Shown: positions 1 to 7,325, counted from the first letter of the stretch. The stretch is 22,031 nucleotides of DNA from Alphaproteobacteria bacterium (GCA_029266795.1 JAQSWE010000005.1:7694-29724), one strand, 5' to 3'. A program made the numbers and translations. The notes: generated by a model from the letters alone, not told the origin.

Positions 1-428
1 GCGATATCTCGCGCAGCCTTGTCACGCTGAACGAGGTGGTGGTGGACGGCATGACGGTCACCTATTACATCGGCGGCAAAGGCGGCACGAATATCGATGC
101 CCTGCGCAGCAACATGAAATCGACCAGCGGCAAGAGCGAGGCCTCGGCGGAGGCGCCCAAGCTGATCATCAAGAAACTCCGCATCATTAACGCAAAGCTG
201 GTGCCGCACCTGCCTGGCATCGGCGAGCAGCCGGTTGCCATCCCGTCCATCACCATGACGGATATCGGCACCAAGGATAAGCCCGCCACCGCCGCCGAAG
301 TCGCGCGGCAGGTCGTCCCCCGTGTGATGAACGCCGCGACGAATGCCGCCACGAAAGCCAGCATCATGAAGCCCGTCGGCAAGGTGCTGGACGGGGCGGA
401 AGGCGCGATCAAAGGGCTGTTCAAATAA
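1..428 (+). CDS. AsmA-like protein, C-terminal part (5' end outside window)
   Basis: The frame is open from the first complete codon (base 3) to a TAA at 426-428, so only the last ~141 residues are present. The visible part has short alternating hydrophobic beta-strand stretches (VTLNEVVVDGMTVTYYIGG, then KLIIKKLRIINAKLVP), followed by a segment on 'TDIG', an Ala-rich helix and a basic C-terminal tail. This is the pattern I associate with C-termini of small AsmA/DUF748-like envelope proteins of alphaproteobacteria. These are usually anchored by one N-terminal helix and built of repeated beta-strands, with roles in lipid or outer-membrane homeostasis. The N-terminal anchor that would confirm this is outside the window. 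An internal GTG at 36 is not the real start because the frame stays open upstream. Family call is from recognition, function is inferred. Confidence 0.5.
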   Translation, partial: DISRSLVTLNEVVVDGMTVTYYIGGKGGTNIDALRSNMKSTSGKSEASAEAPKLIIKKLRIINAKLVPHLPGIGEQPVAIPSITMTDIGTKDKPATAAEVARQVVPRVMNAATNAATKASIMKPVGKVLDGAEGAIKGLFK

Positions 429-517
429 CGGTAAATGCTTGACCTGCGCCACGTTTCGGCACAAGCTTTAACCAGCGCAAGGCACGTCGCCTGCGCATGC
501 AAGATCAGGAGAGTTTC

Positions 518-619
518 ATGGCTAAATCGCAAGATGCAAAAAAGAACGTCAAAAAGGCACCCAAGAAAACCGCCGACGAAAAACGCGCTGAAAAGCGTGC
601 GAAGAAAGCCGGCAAGTAA
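518..619 (+). CDS. Lys-rich 33-residue peptide
   Basis: ATG at 518 is preceded by an AGGAGAG ribosome binding site (about 507-513) at good spacing, and the frame ends with TAA at 617-619, 20 bases before a strong terminator. The peptide (33 aa) starts MAKSQDAKK and has 12 Lys and 2 Arg, several Ala and no aromatic residues, so it should be highly basic and unstructured or a single helix. It resembles short alphaproteobacterial nucleic-acid-binding or histone-tail-like peptides only in composition. No family is recognised. The ribosome binding site and own terminator make a real small gene likely. It could alternatively be part of a small RNA transcript. Confidence 0.5.
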   Translation: MAKSQDAKKNVKKAPKKTADEKRAEKRAKKAGK

Positions 620-638
620 TCCTCTTGGATATTTTCTA

Positions 639-671
639 AAAAGCCGGGACAGAAATGTTCCGGCTTTTTTT
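639..671 (+). terminator. Rho-independent terminator, GAAA loop
   Basis: A 13-bp stem (639-651 with 656-668, one G-U pair) closed by a GAAA loop runs into seven T. It ends the small gene at 518-619. Stem sequence is nearly identical to the terminator at 1714-1747. Confidence 0.85.
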
Positions 672-969
672 ATTTCTCATCACGCCAGCCCTGTGGGGGA
701 TACTGGATGCGTATTCAGTTAAAATCAAATATAACAAATCGTTAGCAGTAACCCATTGACATAGCGGCACGGCGGGATTATCCCTTGTACAAGCAGTCGG
801 CACTCTTCCTTAGGGCGTGTTTAACGTTTCCCGCTCCTAGGCTCTTCGCCAGCCTGTAAAACAGCCTTGAAGTAATTTTATATTCAACAGGGTTGTTCAG
901 CGCAAAGAAGTGGCCATCGCCCCACCCCCTGATATTTGTGCGGAATTCCCGAAGACAAGGGAGATAGAC
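672..969. other. 298-bp stretch without a convincing gene
   Basis: Locally AT-rich spacer between the terminator at 639-671 and the gene at 970. It holds a possible -35 TTGACA at 756-761 with only a weak -10 (TATCCC at 779), and the ribosome binding site of the next gene at its end. ORFs crossing it on either strand lack a ribosome binding site and overlap the clear gene at 970. Confidence 0.4.
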
Positions 970-1350
970 ATGAATGACATTGAAATGAACAAGCGCCTCG
1001 CCGCCTGCGCGGCGTTCGCGGACGGGATGACGCAAGCCCAGAAAACACTGGTGGCGCAGATTGACAGCGCGACGGAGACAGGCTTTATCGCACAGCAGGT
1101 CAGAGCGAATTTAAACGCGCGCGAGTCCCATGTGATTTTGCCGGCTTCGGCGGATAAAAAGGATCTTGCAGTGGCCCTGAAATATCTTGATTTGATCACT
1201 GACCCTACTTTTACGATCATCCTGCATCAGGATGACGTCGTGGGTGCCATGACGCGGCAGCCTGTGGACAGGATCATTAGTACCGCTCAAACCGAACGTT
1301 TTTTGCAGGGGCGGGCGCGCCCCAGTCGCAACAATTCCCCCAAACCGTGA
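970..1350 (+). CDS. Hypothetical protein, 126 aa
   Basis: The ATG at 970 has an AAGGGAG ribosome binding site at 957-963 with 6-base spacing. This is clearly better than the in-frame upstream start at 910, which has none, so the protein starts MNDIEMNKRLAACAAF. It is a soluble, mixed-charge protein with two Cys-free helical segments, a central hydrophobic strand pair (LDLITDPTFTIILHQDD) and a basic C-terminal tail ending SRNNSPKP. No signal peptide or membrane segment is seen and I recognise no family. It is a separate transcription unit from the genes on both sides, since 77 bases separate it from the next gene. Existence is fairly sure, function unknown. Confidence 0.6.
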   Translation: MNDIEMNKRLAACAAFADGMTQAQKTLVAQIDSATETGFIAQQVRANLNARESHVILPASADKKDLAVALKYLDLITDPTFTIILHQDDVVGAMTRQPVDRIISTAQTERFLQGRARPSRNNSPKP

Positions 1351-1427
1351 CCGGCAAGAGAAATCACATTTGAGCGTGTGACGGATTGGTGATACACAGC
1401 TATTAAATTTTACAAAAGGATTTTAAC

Positions 1428-1694
1428 ATGACCCCCGCAGACAAGCAGAAACTGACGACCGCCTTCAACAACGCTGTGAACGCGTCGCCCTATGCCGATG
1501 AAACCGTGTTCGGCATCGCCACGCAGGACGGCAAGCCCGTCACCCGCCGGATGCTGGTGGAAGCCACGCTGGAATCGCCGCAGTTCTTCAACGAAGTGGA
1601 CAAGGTGCTGGCAACCGGCAAAGTGTCGCTCGACCAGATCATTGACAAGTTCGAGCAGGGCATGAAGAAGTCCGTCCTCGGCCCGCGTCCGTAA
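1428..1694 (+). CDS. Hypothetical protein, 88 aa
   Basis: ATG at 1428 follows AAAGGA (about 1415-1420) and the gene ends with TAA 19 bases before a strong terminator, so it is probably a monocistronic gene. The 88-residue protein starts MTPADKQKLTTAFNNAV and contains an alpha-helical N-terminus, a short strand segment (ETVFGIATQDGKPV) and two further helices (RRMLVEATLESPQFFNEV; SLDQIIDKFEQGM). It is acidic in the middle and basic at the end, with no Cys, signal peptide or membrane segment. It resembles small helical adaptor-like proteins only in shape. No family is recognised. Confidence 0.65.
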   Translation: MTPADKQKLTTAFNNAVNASPYADETVFGIATQDGKPVTRRMLVEATLESPQFFNEVDKVLATGKVSLDQIIDKFEQGMKKSVLGPRP

Positions 1695-1713
1695 TATTTG
1701 CGGCATAATTTAT

Positions 1714-1747
1714 AAAAGCCGGAACAGCGATGTTCCGGCTTTTTTTA
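1714..1747 (+). terminator. Rho-independent terminator, GCGA loop
   Basis: A perfect 13-bp stem (1714-1726 with 1731-1743) closed by a GCGA tetraloop is followed by a T run. It ends the gene at 1428-1694. Confidence 0.9.
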
Positions 1748-1753
1748 TTCTAT

Positions 1754-1866
1754 CGTCATGCCCGCTTTGCGCGGACATCCGGAACGCAGTCCTGCCGGCA
1801 TATGACTCCAAGATTCATGAGACGCGCGGACGCGCTACTGGACCCCCGCGCAAGGCGGGGGTGACG
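1754..1866. repeat. REP-like palindromic element pair (diverged)
   Basis: Two GC-rich hairpin-forming arms (about 1754-1780, beginning CGTCATGCCCGC, and 1838-1866, ending GCGGGGGTGACG) face each other across about 57 bases. The arms end in GTCA / TGAC as in the cleaner copy at 15399-15480, so both belong to one dispersed family. The element lies between the convergent genes at 1428 and 1887. Confidence 0.6.
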
Positions 1867-1886
1867 TAAGGGAATGATTGGGGGAT

Positions 1887-2555
1887 TTACTTCTTCTTTT
1901 CGTCATCGCCCCAAACGCCCGGCGGTTTCGGTGCGGGTGGTTTGATCATGGGGGCGGGCTTGAGGGTGAGGGCGGGGCGTGTGATGCGCTGGACCTCGTT
2001 GCTGAGGTCTTCCAGATGTTCCATCGCTTTGGGCAGCAGGTCGCGTGCTTCGGTGATGAAGGCGAGGTTGTTGTCGCGGTTGGCGTCGGTGTCAAAACGG
2101 CCAAAGAGGTTGAGGCCGTGCATCATGGACCCGCGGCCGGCATAGAGCGTGACCACGCCGGGGCCGATCTGGCTGTCGTCTTCCCAAGACCATTCGCCCT
2201 TGGTGGCGGCGGCGACGATTTCTTTCGCGCGGGTGATTTCGGCGAGCGTCATGATGGGTGCGGAGGTTTTGGCGAAACCCGATTTCAGGTTTTCGATGTC
2301 GCCTTCCAGTGTCTGGATATGCAGGATCGCTTTCGGCAGCAGTGTGCGCGCTTCGGTCACGAAGGCGAGGTTGTTGAGGCCGTTCATGTCGATCTCGATA
2401 TTCCCCATGATCGCGGGGCCGCGCTGGTTGGGGGCGGGGTCGGCATGGATAGAGAATTTCGATGCGCCGACCCAGCTGTCGTCCTCGAACGACCAGGGGC
2501 CGGGGGTGGCTTTGGTGGAGATTTCCAGCGCGCGTTTTTTCTCTGCGGGGGTCAT
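1887..2555 (-). CDS. Protein with two tandem Ea22/Ead-like modules
   Basis: The protein (222 aa from the ATG at 2555) is an internal duplication. Module 1 begins MTPAEKKRALEI, then ATPGPWSFEDDS, then NNLAFVTEARTLLPKAI. Module 2 begins MTLAEITRAKEI, then ATKGEWSWEDDS, then NNLAFITEARDLLPKAMEHL. The TPGPW...AFI/VTEAR..LP pattern is typical of Ea22/Ead-like proteins encoded by lambdoid and many other phages, whose role is not established. A Pro/Lys-rich tail ends GDDEKKK. A TTG four codons upstream (2567) is in frame. I prefer the ATG because both modules then start at the same MTxAE residue. It stands alone on the minus strand, next to a REP-like repeat, and probably came from a phage. No membrane segment. 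Confidence 0.7.
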   Translation of the reverse strand: MTPAEKKRALEISTKATPGPWSFEDDSWVGASKFSIHADPAPNQRGPAIMGNIEIDMNGLNNLAFVTEARTLLPKAILHIQTLEGDIENLKSGFAKTSAPIMTLAEITRAKEIVAAATKGEWSWEDDSQIGPGVVTLYAGRGSMMHGLNLFGRFDTDANRDNNLAFITEARDLLPKAMEHLEDLSNEVQRITRPALTLKPAPMIKPPAPKPPGVWGDDEKKK

Positions 2556-2697
2556 CGTTTCGTCCAAAAAATCCTGCGGGATATGCTTGTTCTAGCACAG
2601 TAAAATCAATTCTGTCAAATAGGTCTCGCCATAACCGTGACAAGCCTGCATCACATGCGTCAAAAAGTTCCACGGATATGGGAACAAGGGGTTGCTA

Positions 2698-2779
2698 TCC
2701 TCTTATATATTAGGCACATTCTGCCAACTCAAAAACCAAGCATGCCGCAACCCGGCTTAACTCGATATATATAAGAGGA
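2698..2779 (+). promoter_or_regulatory. Long inverted repeat covering the hppA ribosome binding site
   Basis: Bases 2698-2710 (TCCTCTTATATAT) are an exact inverted repeat of 2767-2779, which contains the AAGAGGA ribosome binding site of hppA (start at 2786). If both arms are transcribed, the ribosome binding site would be base-paired. Alternatively TATATT at 2706-2711 acts as a -10 and only the second arm is in the mRNA. The 56-base loop has a smaller GC-rich hairpin candidate. Confidence 0.45.
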
Positions 2780-2785
2780 AATAAA

Positions 2786-4921
2786 ATGCCGTTTGAACTT
2801 CAAACAATCGTGATCGCGTCGGGGGTGCTTGCACTTCTGTACGGGATCCTGACCAGCTTCCAGGTCATGTCCAAAAGCGCCGGTAACGCGCGCATGCAGG
2901 AAATCGCCGCCGCCATTCAGGAAGGCGCACAAGCCTACCTGAACCGCCAGTACACCACCATCGCCGCCGTCGGCGTCGTTGTGGGCATCCTGCTGGGCGT
3001 TACGCTCGGCCAGCTGACCGGCATCGGTTTTGCCATCGGTGCAATCCTCTCGGGCCTCGCAGGTTACATCGGCATGCACGTCTCCGTCCGCGCCAACGTG
3101 CGCACGGCTGACGCCGCGCAAAAAGGCCTGCAGGAAGCGCTGAGCGTCGCCTTCAAGTCGGGCGCGATCACCGGCCTGCTCGTTGTCGGCCTCGGCCTTC
3201 TCGGCGTTGCCGTTTATTACTTCACCCTGATGCACAAGAACCTGCCGCAGCGCGAAATCCTCGAGGCGCTCGTGGCGCTCGGCTTCGGCGCTTCGCTGAT
3301 CTCGATCTTCGCGCGTCTCGGCGGCGGTATCTTCACCAAAGGCGCCGATGTCGGCGCGGATCTTTGCGGCAAGGTTGAAGCCAACCTGCCCGAGGACGAC
3401 CCCCGCAACCCCGCCGTCATCGCCGACAACGTGGGCGACAACGTGGGCGACTGCGCGGGTATGGCTGCCGACCTGTTCGAAACCTATGCCGTCACGCTGG
3501 TTGCGACCATGTTGATCGCGGCATCGGTCTTCGCGCCGGACGCTGTCCGCGGCATGATGGAACTGCCGCTGTTGATCTGCGGCCTTTGCATCATCTCCTC
3601 GATCGCCGGCACGTATTTCGTGCGCCTCGGCTCGTCGGAAAACATCATGGGCGCCCTGTACAAAGGCCTCATCGTGACCGGCGTCCTGTCGCTCGGCCTC
3701 GTCTGGTGGGCAATCGACGCAACCGTCGGCATGAATACGCCGATCGCGCTGCTGTCGGGTGCAACCATCACCGGTATGAAACTGTTCCATTGCGCGATCG
3801 TCGGCCTTGTCGTCACCGCGCTGATGGTCTGGATCACCGAATACTACACCTCTACCGCGTTCCGCCCCGTCCGCTCGATTGCGAAAGCATCCGAGACCGG
3901 CCATGGCACGAACGTCATTCAAGGCCTCGCCATCTCGCTGGAATCGACGGCGCTGCCCGTGATCGTGATCGCGGTCGGCATCTACGTCGCTTACAACGCA
4001 GCCGGCCTCTACGGCATCTCGCTTGCGGCAACCACCATGCTGGCGCTTGCCGGCATGATCGTCGCGCTTGACGCTTACGGCCCGGTCACCGACAACGCCG
4101 GCGGTATCGCCGAAATGTCGGAACTGCCGAAAAAAGTCCGCGTCGTCACCGACGCGCTGGACGCTGTCGGCAACACGACCAAGGCTGTCACGAAAGGCTA
4201 CGCGATCGGCTCCGCCGGTCTTGCGGCCCTCGTGCTGTTCGCGGCCTACACCGAAGAGCTGAAGCACTATTTCGGCGCGGGTTCTGCATACGTCACGAAA
4301 GGCGGCCATGAGCCCCTCGTTGTGACGTTCCCGCTCGACGAGCCCTTCGTCATCATCGGCCTGTTCCTGGGCGGCCTGCTGCCTTACCTGTTCGGCGCGA
4401 TGTGCATGACGGCTGTCGGTCGTGCTGCTGGTTCTATCGTGGTGGAAGTCCGCCGCCAGCTGCGCGAAATCCCCGGCATCCTGAAAGGCACTTCAAAGCC
4501 TGACTACGGCCGTGCGGTCGACATGCTCACGAAAGCGGCGATCAAGGAAATGGTTGTTCCTTCGCTGCTGCCCGTGCTGTCGCCCATCGTGCTGTTCTAT
4601 GTCGTGAAGGCCGTTTCCGGCTCCGCTGCTTCCGGCTTCCAGGCCGTGGGCGCGATGCTGGTCGGCACGATCGTCACCGGCCTGTTCGTTGCTATCTCGA
4701 TGACCTCGGGCGGCGGCGCGTGGGACAACGCGAAAAAATACATCGAAGAAGGCCATTACGGCGGCAAGGGCTCTGATGCCCACAAAGCTGCCGTGACCGG
4801 CGACACCGTCGGCGATCCCTACAAGGACACCGCTGGTCCCGCCGTCAACCCCCTCATCAAGATCACCAACATCGTGGCGATCCTGCTGGTGGCGGTCATC
4901 GCCAAGATGATGGCCGGCTAA
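2786..4921 (+). CDS. hppA: Membrane-bound H+-translocating pyrophosphatase, K+-independent type
   Basis: Full-length (711 aa) pump that hydrolyses pyrophosphate and moves protons across the inner membrane. The sequence shows the many hydrophobic segments (about 16 expected) and the catalytic cytoplasmic motifs: DVGADLCGKVE at 188-198, DNVGDNVGDCAGMAADLFE at 214-232 (Mg-PPi binding aspartates) and a late GDTVGDPYKDTAGPA near 670. Residues 462-471 read GNTTKAVTKG. Lys466, where K+-dependent enzymes have Ala, and Thr469 mark the K+-independent class, as in Rhodospirillum. One family position usually occupied by Val (GADLVGK) is Cys. AAGAGGA precedes the ATG at 2786. A terminator follows directly, so it is a single-gene unit. 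It scavenges PPi from biosynthesis and supports the proton gradient under low energy. Confidence 0.97.
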   Translation: MPFELQTIVIASGVLALLYGILTSFQVMSKSAGNARMQEIAAAIQEGAQAYLNRQYTTIAAVGVVVGILLGVTLGQLTGIGFAIGAILSGLAGYIGMHVSVRANVRTADAAQKGLQEALSVAFKSGAITGLLVVGLGLLGVAVYYFTLMHKNLPQREILEALVALGFGASLISIFARLGGGIFTKGADVGADLCGKVEANLPEDDPRNPAVIADNVGDNVGDCAGMAADLFETYAVTLVATMLIAASVFAPDAVRGMMELPLLICGLCIISSIAGTYFVRLGSSENIMGALYKGLIVTGVLSLGLVWWAIDATVGMNTPIALLSGATITGMKLFHCAIVGLVVTALMVWITEYYTSTAFRPVRSIAKASETGHGTNVIQGLAISLESTALPVIVIAVGIYVAYNAAGLYGISLAATTMLALAGMIVALDAYGPVTDNAGGIAEMSELPKKVRVVTDALDAVGNTTKAVTKGYAIGSAGLAALVLFAAYTEELKHYFGAGSAYVTKGGHEPLVVTFPLDEPFVIIGLFLGGLLPYLFGAMCMTAVGRAAGSIVVEVRRQLREIPGILKGTSKPDYGRAVDMLTKAAIKEMVVPSLLPVLSPIVLFYVVKAVSGSAASGFQAVGAMLVGTIVTGLFVAISMTSGGGAWDNAKKYIEEGHYGGKGSDAHKAAVTGDTVGDPYKDTAGPAVNPLIKITNIVAILLVAVIAKMMAG

Positions 4922-4940
4922 TCTTCGGATAAGCCTGACA

Positions 4941-4972
4941 AAAAGCCCTCTCCGCAAGGAGGGGGCTTTTTT
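4941..4972 (+). terminator. Rho-independent terminator of hppA
   Basis: A 13-bp stem (4941-4953 with 4958-4970, one G-U pair) has a GCAA loop and ends in a T run, 19 bases after the hppA stop. Confidence 0.9.
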
Positions 4973-5002
4973 GTATTGAGCGGGCAGTGTTAAAGGGGTA
5001 GG

Positions 5003-5641
5003 GTGCTTTTCCGTATCATATTGGAGCTTAAAAAATTGCCGACAAAAACTTTCATGGAATACACCGAATACGACCTCTACAGCAGCGAGCAGATGTCGGT
5101 CGAAGTCCCGTCGCGCGATCCGCTGGCGATTGATTACAAGAAGCTCGACTGGTGGGCGGCGCCGACCTTCCTCGGCTTTGCGACGGAATTCAAATTCTAT
5201 GATGCCGAGGTGGATGCATCGGGCAAGGAAATTCCCGGTACGCGCACCAACTACTCCAAAAACTACCAGGTCGCCGAAGCGGTCATGAGCCTTGATGAAT
5301 ACAAAGCCCGCGAGCTGCCGAAGATCGCCGAGATGAAGGGCGAGAAGCTGAGTCGTTTCCACGCCTTCACGCATGAATTTCTCGACGGCGGTTTCAGCCT
5401 GTCGAAATCTTTCAAGGCCGCGATCGGCCCGAAGAAGCCGGTGGCCGACTGGTACATCACGCAAGTCGAGACCGCCATCCGTGATGCGGAAGCGGTGGGC
5501 GCGACGCATATCGCGCTGTGGGACAAGACCTCCGCCACGCCGCCGATCATCATCACGGCGGACATGATTGTGCTGGACCGGAAACTGGGCCAGATCTATC
5601 CGGCAGCGGTAAAACCCGCCCCGAAAGCGCCGCAACCCTGA
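5003..5641 (+). CDS. Hypothetical protein, ~195-212 aa
   Basis: No family recognised. The protein is soluble, rich in aromatic and charged residues, with segments DWWAAPTFLGFATEFKFYDAE, a helical middle (SLDEYKARELPKIAEM), a segment VADWYITQVETAIRDAEAVGATHIALWDK that looks like an alpha/beta strand-helix unit, and a Pro/Ala-rich end. Three starts are possible: GTG 5003 (AAAGGGG just upstream), TTG 5036 (GGAG nine bases upstream) and ATG 5054 (MEYTEYDLYSSEQ, no close ribosome binding site). The N-terminal 17 residues of the longest form are therefore uncertain. It follows the hppA terminator and is 38 bases from the ankyrin pair, so it may be the first gene of that unit. Confidence 0.75.
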   Translation: MLFRIILELKKLPTKTFMEYTEYDLYSSEQMSVEVPSRDPLAIDYKKLDWWAAPTFLGFATEFKFYDAEVDASGKEIPGTRTNYSKNYQVAEAVMSLDEYKARELPKIAEMKGEKLSRFHAFTHEFLDGGFSLSKSFKAAIGPKKPVADWYITQVETAIRDAEAVGATHIALWDKTSATPPIIITADMIVLDRKLGQIYPAAVKPAPKAPQP

Positions 5642-5679
5642 GGCTTGATTTATTGCCATAACATTGCTAGGGTTGCCGG

Positions 5680-6288
5680 ATGTTGAACAACGCACCCCCA
5701 TCGGCGGCCACGCCCCCGCATGACCCGATCCTGCCCGAGAAGGCGGTGATCGACCGTTATTTCCATGCGGCAACCATCGGCAACGCTCAAGAGGTTGCAG
5801 GTTTCATCCGCGACTATCCCGACCTGCTTGAAAACAACAGTTCATCCACGGGCGCGACCGCGATCATTTTGGCCGCGAAAGCGGGCAAGCTGGAAGTGGT
5901 GGAGGTGCTGGCATCGCTCGGCGCGAATTTGAACGCGGGCGACAATGGCGACCAGTCGGCCATTTTCTACGCCGCCGCGAATGGCGAGGCGGCGGTCGCC
6001 CGCTTCCTGATCAATCACGGCGTTGACCCGACCGTGCCCAACAAGGCGGGCGTTTCTGCCGTCGCGATTGCGGGCGCGCAGGACTTCCCCATCTTCGGTC
6101 AGGAAATGGCCGCGCACCGCGCCCGCCATTTGCAGGCCGAAGCGGATGCCGAACGCCAGCGGCTGCAGGCAGAGCGCGAGGCGCTGGCGCAGAACCTGCG
6201 CGATGTCACGCAGGCCGTGCAAAGCGGCGTGAAGGGCAATATCGCCGCGCCCCGCACCGCCAGCTTCGGCAAGGGCAAGACGCCGTGA
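5680..6288 (+). CDS. Ankyrin-repeat protein (first of a tandem pair)
   Basis: 202 aa. About 3-4 ankyrin repeats occupy residues ~25-140, with readable units such as TGATAIILAAKAGKLEVVEVL, then SLGANLNAGDNGDQSAIFYAA and NGEAAVARFLINHGVDP. These modules bind other proteins. The C-terminal ~60 residues form a charged helix likely to be a coiled coil (HLQAEADAERQRLQAERE) and a basic tail. No signal peptide, so it should be cytoplasmic. The stop overlaps the start of a paralogue at 6285 that shares the SSSTGATA-type repeat and a similar tail ending in a basic TASFGKGK / TARFKPKF motif, so the two arose by duplication and are probably cotranslated. The partner protein is unknown. Confidence 0.85.
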   Translation: MLNNAPPSAATPPHDPILPEKAVIDRYFHAATIGNAQEVAGFIRDYPDLLENNSSSTGATAIILAAKAGKLEVVEVLASLGANLNAGDNGDQSAIFYAAANGEAAVARFLINHGVDPTVPNKAGVSAVAIAGAQDFPIFGQEMAAHRARHLQAEADAERQRLQAEREALAQNLRDVTQAVQSGVKGNIAAPRTASFGKGKTP

Positions 6289-6851
6289 CGATGTCGATCA
6301 ACGACCTCGATGCACTGACGCAGCAATCGCTGCGCGACTCATTTTTCCGCGCGGCGCGTCTGGGCGAACTCGACAGTCTGCGCACGATCATCACGAACTA
6401 TCCCGATATGCTGAATGATAAAGGTTCATCGACCGGCGCGACTGCGCTGGTTCTGGCGGCGGAGAACGGGCATATCCGCCCCGTGAAATTCCTGCTGGAG
6501 CAGGGCGCTGATATCGACGCGACCGATACCGTCGGCCGTAACGCGCTGTTCATGGCGGCGAAATACGGCAAGGCGAATATCGTGCAGCTGCTGATCGGCA
6601 TGGGGCAGGACCCCTATCTGGTGCAGGACGGGGCGTCGCCCCATATTATCGCGCGCAACGGCGGATTCAACGTGCTCGGCGAAGAAATCGTCAAGTGGCG
6701 CAAGGAATGGCTGGCCGATGTTCAGAAGGTAAAGGCTGCCGCCGATGCGGCGCAGCGCAAACAGGTGAACGAACTCGCGGCGAAAATCCGCAGCGGCACG
6801 AATGCTGCCGTGCCTGCGCCGAAAACCGCGCGCTTCAAACCGAAATTCTGA
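6285..6851 (+). CDS. Ankyrin-repeat protein (second of a tandem pair)
   Basis: 188 aa paralogue of the gene before it. GTG at 6285 overlaps the upstream stop (GTGA) and has AAGGG nine bases upstream. The ATG at 6291 is an alternative but is further from that site. Repeats are visible as GSSTGATALVLAAENGHIRP, then VKFLLEQGADIDATDTVGRN and ALFMAAKYGKANIVQLLIGM. The C-terminal part (VKWRKEWLADVQKVKAAADAA) is a charged helix. The two proteins may bind each other or a common partner, which is inference from coupling and similarity only. The gene ends immediately (no spacer) against the convergent MarR gene. Confidence 0.85.
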   Translation: MTMSINDLDALTQQSLRDSFFRAARLGELDSLRTIITNYPDMLNDKGSSTGATALVLAAENGHIRPVKFLLEQGADIDATDTVGRNALFMAAKYGKANIVQLLIGMGQDPYLVQDGASPHIIARNGGFNVLGEEIVKWRKEWLADVQKVKAAADAAQRKQVNELAAKIRSGTNAAVPAPKTARFKPKF

Positions 6852-7283
6852 TCAGGGTTTTTCCGCAAGGCGCAGGATGATTTTTCCTGCCTTGAACAGC
6901 AATTCTTTCTCTTCCGCGTCGAGTTCCTCGATCGCTTCCGCCAGCCATGTGCGACGTGCGTCACGCGCGCTCTCGCGCACCTCGATGCCCTTGGGAGTCA
7001 GGTCTATTTTCATCTGGCGGCCGTCGGTGGGGTGGGGCTTGCGCGACAGCAACCCGCGTTCTTCCAATGCCGCCACCGTCGCGCCCATGGATTGTGGCTT
7101 TACGGCTTCGGCGCGCGCGAGGTCGGCGATGGTATGTGCACCGTACTTGGCGAGGCGTACGAGCACGGCGGATTCAGTCAGCGACAATTCATGCGAAGCC
7201 GCCGCCGCCTTGATGCGCCGTGCCAGCCTGCCGATGGCCTGACCAAATTCGATGGTCGTTATGTCATGTGTCTTGCGTTTCAT
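6852..7283 (-). CDS. MarR-family transcriptional regulator
   Basis: 143 aa from the ATG at 7283 (MKRKTHDITTIEF). The winged helix-turn-helix is clear: LSLTESAVLVRLAKYGAHTI, ADLARAEAVKPQSMGATV as recognition region, ALEERGLLSRKPHPTDGRQM as wing, then KIDLTPKGIEVRES. The DxR wing motif is present (TDGRQ). The flanking helices form the dimer. It is divergent from an ABC export system with a perfect palindrome between them, so it probably represses both itself and the exporter and responds to a small toxic ligand. A TTG at 7292 is in frame, but there is no ribosome binding site for either start, and a good -10 lies only nine bases before the ATG, suggesting a leaderless mRNA. Confidence 0.9.
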   Translation of the reverse strand: MKRKTHDITTIEFGQAIGRLARRIKAAAASHELSLTESAVLVRLAKYGAHTIADLARAEAVKPQSMGATVAALEERGLLSRKPHPTDGRQMKIDLTPKGIEVRESARDARRTWLAEAIEELDAEEKELLFKAGKIILRLAEKP

Positions 7284-7291
7284 CCGAATCA

Positions 7292-7321
7292 AGTATATAA
7301 AATAGGAAGGTAAACTTGCAA
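7292..7321 (-). promoter_or_regulatory. Promoter of the MarR gene
   Basis: On the minus strand, TTGCAA (7316-7321) and TATACT (7292-7297) are 18 bases apart. The -10 ends nine bases before the ATG at 7283, which predicts a transcript starting at or within a few bases of the start codon. Confidence 0.5.
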
Positions 7322-7325
7322 GTTT
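7312..7325. promoter_or_regulatory. Probable MarR operator palindrome
   Basis: AAACTTGCAAGTTT is a perfect 14-bp palindrome covering the -35 of the marR promoter, between marR and the ABC transporter genes. This is the usual place and size for a MarR dimer site. Partial copies (CAAGT) lie at about 7290 and 7333. Confidence 0.55.

Noticed and set aside
435..722. Plus-strand ORF of 95 codons
   Set aside because: Crosses the strong terminator at 639-671 and is in another frame than the 518-619 gene that has a ribosome binding site.
1878..2603. Plus-strand ORF of 241 codons
   Set aside because: Antisense of the duplicated Ea22-like gene, whose repeat structure shows that the minus strand is coding.
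2729..4309. Long minus-strand ORF of 526 codons
   Set aside because: Lies opposite hppA and is an artefact of its GC-rich codon use; product is Arg/Asp/His-rich without any domain.
4493..5773. Minus-strand ORF of 426 codons
   Set aside because: Covers the end of hppA, its terminator and the next gene on the opposite strand; no domain or ribosome binding site.
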